Shown here: piece after piece, positions 44,438-55,460 of the stretch | Position numbering within the stretch: position 1 is the first letter of the stretch | Layout: the number at the start of each line of letters is the position of its first letter | Program-made: the position numbers and the translations under genes | Notes under the pieces: generated by a model | Databases searched by the model: none | Seen by the model: the letters and a program-made list of their open reading frames with translations, nothing else | Told to the model about the DNA's origin: nothing | Assembly (NCBI GenBank): GCA_034770075.1 | Contig: CM068379.1 | Span: 41,051,130-41,115,129 of the forward strand | From: Aralia elata | Taxonomy: Eukaryota; Streptophyta; Magnoliopsida; Apiales; Araliaceae | Direction: 5' to 3' | Length of the DNA: 64,000 bases

Positions 44438-44689
44438 TGGACCGTGCAGCAGGTGATATCCTGGAAGGGGTAAATCCAGGAGTGAGGCAGTGAATCCCGG
44501 CCAGTAGAAGATCAATGGGTTTAAAATTCTGAGTTTTATTTCAAATCCCTGCATGCTCATGTCTTTTTGTCATATATCCAAAAGGAAGATTATGTCTGAA
44601 ATGTTTTATATATATGACAAGCATTTTGTTTTATGTCAGGTACCCCGATTTGAGGCATTCTAGCCTGACGAGCGATAGGCCAAATTTGA

Positions 44690-44830
44690 AGGAGGATCAC
44701 GATTTTGGTATAGAGCTAGATTTCGATCTGATGGGGATTGAGCAGGACGAGACAGATATCGACAATACGCCTGACGAGATCAAATGAGGGGTCGAAAATA
44801 AACCCAAACCCGACTTAGACCAAACCATCG
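44690..44830 (+). pseudogene. D: remnant of the acidic protease-RT linker
   Basis: The translation contains LMGIEQDETD and a PDEIK segment, matching C pol at about 29110-29225, but with a TGA after PDEIK. In C this linker lies far upstream of RNase H; in D it comes after the integrase scrap, so the interior of D is rearranged. Confidence 0.75.
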
Positions 44831-45532
44831 CCATCAAACATCAGAACCCCTAACGGTCACAAAGAAACCGGAGTAGGGGCAAAAAAAAAAAAAGAAAAAA
44901 AAAAGAAAAAAAAAATCAAAAAAATCTCAAAAATCTCAAAAATCAAAGATCCCCCAAACCTTTCAACAAGTCAAAGGACCGGATCTTTTGTCAGCCCAGC
45001 GAGATACCGATGCAACCAGTACGAGGGAGATCACAAGAAAAGCAACTTAACACTGGGGCATTTGTCACTACCCAGGAAATGATGACGTGCAAATTGGCAT
45101 CCATGCAACAAACCCATCAGCATGCACCATCATCATCAAATGCTACCTCATGTCAATATTCAACGGTACGATCATCTGGCATTTGTCAAGCATAGTTTTC
45201 CCGGGATACGATGACCCGCGTGAAAGGGGATTTTATTTGACTTGATAGGAATCGGATTAACTCTGACAAACAACCGTGGAGCACGATCGTGAGTATGATT
45301 AGACGAAGAAGGCTATTCAACCTTTTGATCGGGTACAAAGCCTTAATTTAAAGCAACGTTTGCGACAGAATCGACCTCATGTGACGGCCTTCACTTTGCA
45401 TTTGCACAAACTTTCAGTTGTGGGGTATAAAACTATGACGACACTGATAGCAATTAACACGTAGTCAGACAGTCAATAATTATCAGGCTAATATCAAGAA
45501 GTCAGACGATAAATGATTATCAAGCTAATATC
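44831..45532 (+). other. D interior without recognisable genes
   Basis: An A-rich tract at 44881-44945 is followed by non-coding sequence. No pol or gag motif is seen. Confidence 0.6.
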
Positions 45533-46035
45533 TCGAATCGTGGCTTGGGTTATTCGAGTAATTAAGCCCGAGGGGTGTCTCTACACCTGGTGCCCTAAAG
45601 CCATCTGGTTTGGGAGTCGTTGGCCCAACACTCGTTACATGGGTAACTCAGAGCCTAAGAAAACGAGCATTACAATAGAGGAGGCCCGAGCAGATTCGAA
45701 TCGTGGCATGGGCTACTCGAGTAATTAAGCCTAAGGGGTGTCTCTGCATCTGGTGCCCTAAAGCCGTCTGGTTTGGGAGTCACCGGCCTAACACTCGCTA
45801 CATGGGTAACTCAAGCCTAAGAAAACGAATCTTGTGCAAGGTCAAGCAAAGAATGAATGGTGCAGACCACCAGCTTATCTCGAACCGTGGCCTTTGTTAC
45901 TCGAGTAAATAAATCCGAAGGGGTGTCTGCACACCTAATGCCCCAAAACCGTCTGGTTCGGGAGTCATTGGTCCAAAACTCATTAAATGGGTAACTTTGA
46001 AAAGCCTAAGAAAACGAGACAAGTGAAGTGGGCTA
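45533..46035. repeat. Three tandem copies of a 163-184 bp unit in D
   Basis: Copies start at about 45533, 45696 and 45880 with TCGAATCGTGG or TCGAACCGTGG and share GGTGTCTCTACACCTGGTGC-type and CATCTGGTTTGGGAGTC-type cores. The copies are diverged, so this is an older array than the others in D. Confidence 0.85.
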
Positions 46036-47264
46036 ATAAAGAGAAAAGATAATACGAAAAAACTCTCGGCCTTAAACAAGAAGTCATAGAAGAGAAACCC
46101 CTACTGAGTGCTGCATCGCACAGTGCATTTGTCATATGACGTCAATCCTGCTAAGAACGTTGTCAAGAATGGAGACAGAGTGCTTTTGACGAGGGATGGT
46201 AGTTCTTTTGAATTCGACCTCACTCACGTACAGTGACCATGAATGCTTGAAGGTGTTCTTATGATTTCATAACTCGTCAAATAGAAAATCATCAACTCAC
46301 GAGGGAATAAAAAAAAAAAAAAAGAAGAGAAAAATAAAAAAAAATAAAAAATAAATAAAAAATAAAAAAAAATATACATTCACGGTTCACAACTTGCTAG
46401 ATTGTGCGATCAATAGATATTCAATTTCATGTGCTTTAACTGCATTTTTGTCGAGATTATAATATCTTTGTGTTGAGCTAGCACTGACGGCCCGAGCTTT
46501 CAAGTTTTGGCATTTGTTAGTCATCTGATATGCAGGATCTTGCAGAGCTGTGGATAACTCAGCACGGTCAACATCGCGAGTTTTCAATAGAAATTCTTGG
46601 CAGCGATACGCGCCAAGGCAAGACAGTTAAGAATCGTGAAATGGAAGGAAGCTGAGGCTGTACAGAACTTCTCGTCATTGGGCCTCTCCCCAGTCCTGAC
46701 TATCACTGCCTCGACATCCAAATGATCCACATGCATGAGCATATACAAGGATGATATAATGCGGGACAGCAGCATATCGGCCAGCAGAAATGATCAAAAG
46801 GCCAAGGAGCCCAACATAGCTGTCGATCATCACAGAGAGCGAAACAAACTGCCTCAACTCGATGAAATGAAGACGACCAAGAACAGGCAGAGTACAAAAC
46901 CAATGTTGAAGTCTAGAAACTACACTTCACGACGAAGCGTGATCCCATCAAATGTTGGCAAGCAATGACAACGGTCGAATCGTATCATTTGACTGAACAG
47001 GGGTCACTTCTATCTAAAACATATGTTGGGCACATGCATCTGTCCATACCGTATCTGCCAGATCATGTGTAACATCTTTTTCATGCATGCAGGTACGATC
47101 AAAATGAAAATCTTCAGGAAAGTACAAGCACGTCGCCTTCAACCTCACAAATGATCAGACCGTGATGGCTTTTGCGGCATAGTACGTGGACGATGATTGG
47201 TGGGAGATCCGGGACAGAAGCCGATCACACATCCCATTTCAAGAAATCCCTCAAAATTCATACA
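46036..47264 (+). other. D interior without recognisable genes
   Basis: This stretch includes an A-rich tract at about 46309-46373. I see no coding homology on either strand. Confidence 0.6.
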
Positions 47265-48420
47265 AAAAAAAAAAGACAAAAAACAACAAACCCTGGGAAG
47301 GGCTGAGATCCAAGCGAACCACGACAAGATGGCGAGCAACCCTGGGAAGGGCTGATATCCACAAAAAGAAAAAAAGACAAAAAACAACAAACCCTGGGAA
47401 GGGCTGAGATCCAAGCGAACCACGACAAGATGGCGAGTAACCCTGGGAAGGGCTGATATCCACAAAAAGAAAAAAAGACAAAAAACAACAAACCCTGGGA
47501 AGGGCTGAGATCCACGCGAACCACGACAAGATGGCGAGCAACCCTGGGAAGGGCTGATATCCACAAAAAGAAAAAAGACAAAAAACAACAAACCCTGGGA
47601 AGGGCTGAGATCCAAGCGAACCACGACAAGATGGCGAGCAACCCTGGGAAGGGCTGATATCCACAAAAAGAAAAAAAGACAAAAAACAACAAACCCTGGG
47701 AAGGGCTGAGATCCACGCGAACCACGACAAGATGGCGAGCAACCCTGGGAAGGGCTGATATCCACAAAAAGAAAAAAGACAAAAAACAACAAACCCTGGG
47801 AAGGGCTGAGATCCAAGCGAACCACGACAAGATGGCGAGCAACCCTGGGAAGGGCTGATATCCACAAAAAGAAAAAAAGACAAAAAACAACAAACCCTGA
47901 GAAGGGCTGAGATCCAAGCGAACCACGACAAGATGGCGAGCAACCCTGAGAAGGGCTGATATCCACAAAAAGAAAAAAAAGACAAAAAACAACAAACCCT
48001 GGGAAGGGCTGAGATCCACGCGAACCACCACAAGATGGCGAGCAACCCTGAGAAGGGCTGATATCCACAAAAAGAAAAAAGACAAAAAACAACAAACCCT
48101 GGGAAGGGCTGAGATCCAAGCGAACCACGACAAGATGGCGAGCAACCCTGGGAAGGGCTGATATCCACAAAAAGAAAAAAGACAAAAAACAACAAACCCT
48201 GGGAAGGGCTGAGATCCACGCGAACCACAACAAGATGGTGAGCACCCCTGGGAAGGGCTGATATCCACAAAAAGAAAAAAAGACAAAAAACAACAAACCC
48301 TGGGAAGGGCTGAGATCCACGCGAACCACGACAAGATGGTAAGCAACCCTGGGAAGGGCTGATATCCACAAAAAGAAAAAAGACAAAAAACAACAAACCC
48401 TGGGAAGGGCTGAGATCCAG
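47265..48420. repeat. 101-bp tandem array in D (about 11 copies)
   Basis: A unit of about 101 bp contains two related halves, AACCCTGGGAAGGGCTGAG and CCCTGGGAAGGGCTGATAT, an intervening GCGAACCACGACAAGATGG segment and an A-rich AAAAAGACAAAAAACAAC segment. Successive GGCTGAGATC starts are at 47301, 47402, 47503, 47603 and 47704, and so on. Because 101 is not divisible by 3 and the unit lacks minus-strand stops, all three minus frames stay open. Confidence 0.93.
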
Positions 48421-49460
48421 ACAATCGACCGGCGACGATAATCGGCGATTACGAGATGGATGACCGGCGACGAAAACCAGCTCCGACAAGATAACCAACC
48501 GGCGACGATAACCGGGGGTTACGAGATGGGTGACCGGCGACGATACCCGGCCCCGACGAGACAATCGACCGGCGACGATAACCGGCGATTACGAGATGGA
48601 TGACTAATCCTAAGGCAAAGGGTCGAGAAACTCAACGCCACTATTCTTGAACAACTTGGAGCCGGGCCTTCTTTTCGCACTATTACAGTGCGATGGTTGG
48701 CTGTTCACGGCCTAGCTGTACCTACCGTTTCTCCGGCGATAAAAACCGGCTCCGACAAGATAACCAACCGGCGACAATAACCGGGGGTTACGAGATAGGT
48801 GACCGGCGACGATACCCGGCCCCGGCGAGACAATCGACCGGCGACGATAACCGGCGATTACGAGATGGATGTCCGGCGACGAAAACCAGCTCCGACAAGA
48901 TAACCAACCGGCGACGATAACCGGGGGTTACGAGATGGGTGACCGGCGACGATACCCGGCCCCGACGAGACAATCGACCGGCGACGATAACCGGCGATTA
49001 CGAGATGGATGTCCGGCGACAAAAACCGGCTCCGACAAGATAACCAACCGGCGACGATAACCGGGGGTTACGAGATGGGTGACCGGCGACGATACCCGGC
49101 CCCGACGAGACAATCGACCGGCGACGATAACCGGCGATTACGAGATGGATGTCCGGCGACGAAAACCGGCTCCGATAAGATAACCAACCGGCGATGATAA
49201 CCGGGGGTTACGAGATGGGTGACCGGCGACGATACCCGGCCCCGACGAGACAATCGACCGGCGACGATAACCGGCGATTACGAGATGGATGTCCGGCGAC
49301 GAAAACCGGCTCCGACAAGATAACCAACCGGCGACGATAACCGGGGGTTACGAGATGGGTGACCGGCGACGATACCCGGCCCCGACGAGATAATTGACCG
49401 GCGACGATAACCGGCGATTACGAGATGGATGTCCGGCGACAAAAACCGGCTCCGACAAAC
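48421..49460. repeat. 140-bp tandem array in D, same family as C's
   Basis: It is made of the same 35-bp CCGGCGACGATAACCGG monomers in the same four-monomer order, with unit starts near 48780, 48920, 49060, 49200 and 49340. It is interrupted by foreign DNA at 48604-48732. Differences from C's copies (for example CGATTACGAGAT for CGATCACGAGAT) are shared by all D units, showing separate homogenisation. Confidence 0.93.
48604..48732 (+). other. psbF: Plastid-like DNA insert (psbF fragment plus a second piece)
   Basis: The array breaks off at 48603 and resumes at 48733. Bases 48683-48732 translate as TVRWLAVHGLAVPTVS, the conserved membrane segment of cytochrome b559 beta (PsbF), a plastid-encoded photosystem II protein. 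The 80 bp before it (48604-48684) also look familiar as plastid non-coding DNA, but I am less sure of that. The two pieces share a few bases (TTAC) at the join, as in end-joining repair. It is a 50-bp gene fragment with no function. Confidence 0.65.
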
Positions 49461-49974
49461 GGTGACACCTGTAGAATCGTATCAAAAGACTGTACAGGGG
49501 TCATTTTTCATTTTAAATGTTGTGTCACATGCATTGAATAAGTGATAATTCTGTACGTGATCCATGCAGGTTAGGTGTCAAGGTCCTAGCCTATCAAAGT
49601 CAAAAGCAATGGTTGCCAAGAACGATGTGCGAGGACGAACTCCAAGGATGCCCTTCAAAGCTAGTCAGGAGAATAACTTCCTTTGATGACAATGGGATGG
49701 AATAAGGTGATTACGAGAGGGGTGACCGGATACGAGACCCGGCACTCACAGGACAATCGACCGGATACGAGACCCGGCGATTACGAGACGAGCGACAGAT
49801 CAGGGATTGATGCATTGACACCCTTGCAAATGTGTTGCATGCCTTACATCTTGCGTTACATCATAAGTTGTATGTGTTGCATCATGTATGCACTGTCATT
49901 CATGCATCGGGTGTCTATTTCTTTATCATGTTCATTTCATTTAACATTTCATAAACATGATAAAGAGGGGCAGC
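49461..49974 (+). other. D 3' region: antisense-module remnant, conserved block and polypurine tract
   Basis: About 49480-49600 resembles C 34598-34801, the spacer between its two antisense genes, so the ancestor of D carried that module. A diverged repeat (CCGGATACGAGACCCGGC) follows at about 49725-49780, then the block shared with C and the polypurine tract AAAGAGGGGCAGC ending at 49974. Confidence 0.65.
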
Positions 49975-52033
49975 TGTAGACACCCAAATTTTGCACTTCC
50001 TATACTAACCATAATAGGAGGGCAAATTCGTCCATTGGGCCGGCCTGCGAGAGCAAAGGATGGGCACCGGAACGAACACTCGACGTCACCGCAACGATTT
50101 ACAAATCAAAATCGACGTGACAGCAAGGCCGTCCGAAATGAGCATGCCCGAATGATGTGGCACGTCTCCCAGTGATTCCCGGACTGCAAAATACAAGCCT
50201 GTCGGCGAAAACCGACGTCACGACACGAGAAACGAGGTGCGGTTCGGAAAACGAGAAAATCAGCCCACCCAGCCGCGGATCAATCTGCGGCCAAAAGATT
50301 AAAATAATGGTAGTGCGCGAGACGGCTGAGTGCGATGGGCGGTGGGCCAGCCAGCCGCAGATCAATCTGCGGCCAAGCCGCAGATCAATCTGCGGCTGCC
50401 CTAATGCAGCCTATTTCAGCTCAGTTTCTTCATTTCAGTCGAGAGGTTCAGCAGCAGAAGAGGCAGCGACGGAAAAAGAAAGAAAAAGAAGGAGAAAACA
50501 GCAAGCAAATAAGAGAAATCAAGAGAGAAAAGAGTGAGAAATAGTGAGCAATTGTACCCATTTTGTGAGATTACATCTCATATTTTCTACTCTATTCAAT
50601 ACATAAATTCATACATATTGTGGGGATTATTTGCAAGGTGAAAAATCCTTTGTTTTAGCATCTTGTTTTACCATTTTTTGTTAAGCTTTTTGTCATCCAA
50701 ATTATATTAAATGTAGTTGTTCTTGTATATTGTTGTGAATCCATGGATTGAGGGCTATTAGTGAGGGTTCCCAAATGGAACGAAATTCCTCCTAATGGCC
50801 CGATGATATCCATTTGGTGAATTTTAGCTAGTTGTAATGATGTATTATGCATAGTTTATTTAGATTGTTATTTTTAGGATCTTGTGGGTGTGTAGCGATT
50901 TTGGATGTGAGCCTAGGAGCGCGACCCCGTGGTCCAAATCCGATGATGGACATCTTTTGATATATGTAATAAATTCGATGTACCTTTCATTGTAAATATG
51001 TAATCGTCGGGCCTTAAAACGACGCTAAGGCGAGAATCGTGTTTAAGGCCCCGTAATAGTGAAAGTATGTGATTGTGGGCGTTCGAGGTTATTTTGATGG
51101 CTTACATGCCCATGAATAGCCCCGACGCGTGTTTATGCTCGATTTGATTTATGAGACGAAATTGATTTCAAAGCCAAATGATAAGATTTTCATAAAATCA
51201 ATCAAACTAGGCTATTAGCATCACGAGGTTAATAAATGGGAAGTGCTAATGAATGTCGATTTCTATTTCAAACGAGAAAGCTAAGAAAAATCGTTTTCAA
51301 ATATCACAAGGAATGATTTTATCAAATAATTGACGTTTTATTAAACCGTTGTGCATAGGGTTAAAGAGATTCTAGATGTTGCCCATCGTTTGAGTTACGA
51401 AAGTAACGTATAGATCTCGATTCCTATTTTGACAAAGGTTTAAAACTCTTGTTTTGCCAAAACGACACCTAAAGAAAATCTCATAGTTTTTGACAATTAA
51501 AATCAAATCTTTTCTCATAAAGCTTTCTCGTGTATGCCGAAAAGACATTCCGAAGCGTTCCCAAATTAAAGCACGATTTTCCCAAAAATCCAAATGATTC
51601 TTTCATACAAACTCACCACAACATTCACATAAGCACACACACACACACACACCTGCACATATACACATTTCATGAATTAAAAGATAGGACAGCATCAAGA
51701 TTGCGGTAACCGTGTTTTACGGAAGTCGAGGGGTGCCTAACACCTTCCCCTCACTTAAGCAAGCCCCCGAACTCTATGAATCTCGATTCGTAGACCAATT
51801 AATTCGGAGTCACATATGAGCCAACGATTTATAAAAAATGAAAACTCGGATGAGTTGGTACATCCATTTCAAATATACCAACTGGCGACTCTGGTTAATT
51901 GGCTCATCATAAAAAACGATATTTCAAAACCCCGTCGACATTCAAGCTGACCTTTTCCAAAAAATCATCTAATCAAAAGGCTAAAATCGGAAAAGGACAA
52001 ATATCGCATAAGCGGCTAAAACCGGCGTCGACA
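49975..52033 (+). repeat. Element D 3' LTR
   Basis: Matches 41029-43081 with about 12 differences and one small indel near 50455. Followed by target duplication TAGAT at 52034-52038. Confidence 0.94.
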
Positions 52034-52128
52034 TAGATAATATAAAATGTCTTTAATAACCGAATAAGATTACAAAGTATATGCTACATCATATCAAATA
52101 TGATTGGCTTGTGTGCATATTACTTTCA
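52034..52128 (-). repeat. Element B 5' LTR, part 3
   Basis: It continues from 41028 after the TAGAT duplication and matches 16074-16166. It ends TTTCA at 52128, followed by GATAC (52129-52133), the target duplication of B. Confidence 0.92.
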
Positions 52129-53137
52129 GATACAACCAGAGGAATTTGTTTCAAAGGTTGAAGCAAATCATGTATATAAGCTGCAACGATCCATTTATGG
52201 ATTGAAGCAAGCTTCTCAAAGATGAAACATTCATTTTGATGAGACAATCAAAAGAGTTTGAGTTTATCAAAAATGAGAATGAACCTTGTGTGTACAAAAG
52301 GGTCAGTGGGAGCGCTGTGACATTCTTGGTATTATATGTTGATATACTACTGATAAGGAATAACACACCAATGCTACAATCAGTAAAGATAAAATTGTCT
52401 AAACATTCCTCCATGAATGACTTGACCCAAGTAACGTATATTCATTTGATGCTAAAGGCATTTAGCATGGCAAACTCCAAGAGAGGTCTCATGATGATGA
52501 GCCATGGAGTGTATCTCTTTAAAATTGTCTCCAATTGAAAAAGAGATCGCATGAATTACTATCATGTATGCAATGAATATACAAGGCTTGATGTTGACCA
52601 GTCATATTCTGGAGATGATCATTATAAGACAGTGATAAACATCTTTAGGTACTTAACCGGTACTGAAGACGTGATCATGATTCATAGTAGGTCTGAATTA
52701 AAACTAGAGGGCTAAACAGACTCAAGTTTTTTCAGACTGACCAAGACGATAACAAATCCACTTTAAGGTAAATCGTTACCTTGAAAGGTGGTGCAGTGAA
52801 TTGGAAAAGTTTCAAACAGCAAAGAGTTGCTGGTTTAGTGACAAAGACAAAGTACATAGCTGTAAATAAAGCTGCAAGTTGATTGTTTGGATGAAAAGTT
52901 CATTATAGAACTAGGAATAGTTCCTAAGTCTCATGTTGGATTCAAACAAGTGTTGCGGCACTTTCATTTGATTAGTGGAATCATTGAAAGAAGAAAAGTC
53001 ACTATAGAAATAATGGACTCTCAACAACAACATTACATATCCATCTACTAAAGCTTTATCCAACAACAGGATGATCATCACTTAGAGAAGAAGGGTATTA
53101 GATACCATGGCGATTGGCTTTAGTGCAAGTGGGAGAT
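52129..53137 (+). pseudogene. pol: Element A copia pol, 3' part (RT palm, RNase H), degenerate
   Basis: It continues the RT from 14371: EEFVSKVEANHVYKLQRSIY, then GLKQAS followed by a stop, then NEPCVYKRVSGSAVTFLVLY. The catalytic YVDD box reads YVDILL, lacking one Asp through a 3-base deletion near 52340, the same deletion as in B. RNase H remnants (GGAVNWKSFKQ near 52790, LRHFHLISGIIERRK near 52955) are split by stops and small deletions. The region ends in the polypurine-like AAGTGGGAGAT before the LTR. Confidence 0.85.
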
Positions 53138-54923
53138 TGAAAGTAGTATGTACACAAGCCAATCATATTTGATATGATGTAGCATATACTTTGTAATCTT
53201 ATTCGTTTGTTAAAGGTATTTTACTTTATCTATATCGTGCTGTTATATTAAATGTGATAAACTCATAGTTTTGAGCAATGCTTTTAGAATCATGATGGTG
53301 ATCATGCTAATGAGATCTAAATTCTAGATAGCTCACAAACTAAAATCGTTCCTAATCGATGCATTACTAAAAAGGGGATTAGTGAATCCGGATAGATTAG
53401 TACATACGTTGCTTGCTCTTATGAAGAGGATGATTGATCTCATAATTATTTATGTGGAGACACTAAATGAAGTATGTAGGTGTTTATTAGAGAATAAGTT
53501 CACTGAACGTGGCTCGCTAAGGAATACCTAATGGAGTTTTACTCGCCTGTCAATAGAAATTCCTCTAGTGATAGTAGTACAAGTGATCCTTGGACTTGAG
53601 ATAATCATAGTATCTTATGTGTGATGAGTTATACTTTGACATGTCCCTTAAGACCCTTAGGGTACATCAAAGGGTATGATTAGGTATAATAAGTTGTACA
53701 TGGAGATAGGTGAATGGTCAACAAAGAATCTACCACTTCTAGTAAAAGGAGTGAATGTCCTATGTGATTTGATAAATGACAACTCAGAAGTCTTTGGCTA
53801 AAGCAGAATGAAATTAGAAAGGAGTTTCTAATTTGCATTAATCAGAGTTGTGCATTTGAGAATCGAAATACATATAATTAAATAAAATAAGACTTGACAG
53901 TAATTTCATGTCTTATATTTAATTAGGACATTGTATGGTAGAAGGATTGAATTATACGGTAACTATTCACTGAAAGGTTCTTTTGTGATTAATGTTAAAA
54001 TCTATATTATCTGGAAAGTCGTTGATCGCTAAGGGGGCTTACCCTTATTGTAAAATAAATATTATTTATTTAAATGAATTAAATAGTTTAATTTATTTAT
54101 TTAAATAAAATTAGAATTGTTCTAATTGATTTATTCACAACCGGTTTAATATGGAGAACCTAAAAGGTCACACCGCAAAAGAAAAATATTTATTTAAGAA
54201 GTAAATGGCATAATCGTAATAATAAGTTAAGTGTATTTAATTTAATCTATGGATATAGAATAAATTAAATAACTTAATATTTATTATTTAATATTTTGAA
54301 AATATTAAATATAAATTAATAAGAGGAGTCTTATTATTATTATTATTATTATTTCCTAAAAGGGTTTGGGAATTAATTAATAGAAGTACTCTCTCATAAA
54401 TTCCTAATTTGATTAAGAGTTTAATTAATTAAAGGAGTTTAATTAGGAAAAAAAACTTAGGAGGGTTCCCTATATCTATAAATAAGAGGAGTCTTATCAT
54501 GATTTGGGGTTAGACGGTTACACACTCTTCCATAAGAATTGGAGAGAGAAAGAGAGTACTTGCAATTTCTATAGAGATAGAAACTAGGGTTTTGCCAACA
54601 CCCATCTTCTTGAACCACTATTATTCCTTGGTGGATCACCTCTAGAGGCCAAACACTTGGGTGGCTAATGTTGATCAAAGGAAGGAATTTAATCGGTGGA
54701 ATTCAAGGAGAACGCGAAAGAATTAGAGGTGAACTTGTACCTAAGGAAGTTTTGATTCACGAGGGTATAATTTTATATCTCTATCTCTTTCGTTTAATTG
54801 ATAATTGATCACAAGGATGATCATGGTGATGGTTTGTATGAAAAATATTAAAATCTGTTTTATTGCGCTTCCATACTATTTAGGTAATTTGTTTGCATGT
54901 TCGCGCTATATACAAACCTAACA
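53138..54923 (+). repeat. Element A 3' LTR (1786 bp)
   Basis: TGAAAGTAG to CCTAACA; its end matches 9885-9994 and, inverted, both LTRs of B. It is AT-rich with no gene. Flanking DNA begins at 54924. Confidence 0.93.
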
Positions 54924-55090
54924 GATTGTGGGTGGGAGAAATTGTTTTAGTTTTGGATTGGGAGAGGATAATAAAAGATGTCGTGGGGTTGTGAAGGAAT
55001 GGAAGAGAGGTTTGGTTAAAATAGGAGAGAGAAGAGTTGGGTTTGTGTTATAATTTTCCGAACTAATGCTTTTTTTTAAAGTTTTGGCTA

Positions 55091-55211
55091 AAGCGCCTAG
55101 GCGCTTGGAATTGGCCTGTGATGGGCGCCTAGGCGCTTGGAGGCAGAATGTGATGGTGCGGTGCAGCGCCTAGGCGCTTGAAATGACTTAAGTTGGGGCA
55201 ACTAGGCGCCT
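55091..55211. repeat. Four CCTAGG palindromes in the interior of G
   Basis: AAGCGCCTAGGCGCTT at 55091-55106, GCGCCTAGGCGC at 55125-55136, AGCGCCTAGGCGCT at 55165-55178 and AGGCGCCT at 55204-55211. The same 16-base palindrome is in G's LTR at 60272-60287, which supports assigning this region to G. Confidence 0.85.
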
Positions 55212-55460
55212 GGGCCATACTTAGCAAATTTTTGTCCTCCTCCATGCTTTTGCCTACAATCAAATAAACCCAATATCAATAATTAATTTGCAGAGAGCTT
55301 TTCGATGAATGTAAAAACCTAAACTAAGACAAAAGAAATACTAAAGAGCTAAATGAATTAGAAGACTAAAAATAATTGAACGAAAAATAAAATGCAATTA
55401 TGGGTTGCCTCCCAGTTAGCGCTTAGTTTAACGTCCTTAGCTTGACTACTTCCACTTCTC

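Larger units (their letters stand above)
41029..52033 (+). mobile_element. Element D: 11.0 kb non-autonomous Tat relative of C
   Basis: Its LTRs of 2053 and 2059 bp differ at about 12 positions by eye (about 0.6%). LTR ends, primer site, leader block, 3' block and polypurine tract match those of C, but the interior has no gag, protease or RT gene. Only short out-of-order pol scraps and three families of tandem repeats remain. The near-identical LTRs and a perfect TAGAT duplication show that it transposed recently despite this, so proteins must have come from another element; C is a candidate. Confidence 0.92.
14372..52128 (-). mobile_element. Element B: reverse-oriented copia element, same family as A, split by insertions C and D
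   Basis: Its pieces are the 3' LTR (14372-16166), internal region (16167-21338), and 5' LTR in three parts (21339-22939, 40925-41028, 52039-52128). LTR ends are TGTTAGG and TTTCA on the plus strand. The two LTRs differ at about 45 of 1795 positions by eye, about 2.5%. It has the same leader structures and integrase deletion as A. Internal frames are broken, so it is defective. Confidence 0.92.
9885..54923 (+). mobile_element. Element A: degenerate Ty1/copia LTR retrotransposon, split by nested insertions E and B
   Basis: Its pieces are the 5' LTR end (9885-9994), primer site, leader, gag and first half of pol (to 14371), then after the B insertion the rest of RT/RNase H (52129-53137) and the 3' LTR (53138-54923). 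Gene order and motifs (DTGCSSH protease before integrase before RT) are Ty1/copia. The two halves of RT join across target duplication GATAC at 14367-14371 and 52129-52133. The internal region carries many stops and lacks part of integrase, so this copy is defective. The left part of the 5' LTR lies outside the window beyond element E. Confidence 0.9.

Noticed and set aside
47145..48564. Long minus-strand frames (388, 413 and 437 codons) of a hydrophobic repeat protein
   Set aside because: They are the three frames of the same 101-bp tandem array and exist only because the unit lacks stops; there is no start context or family motif.
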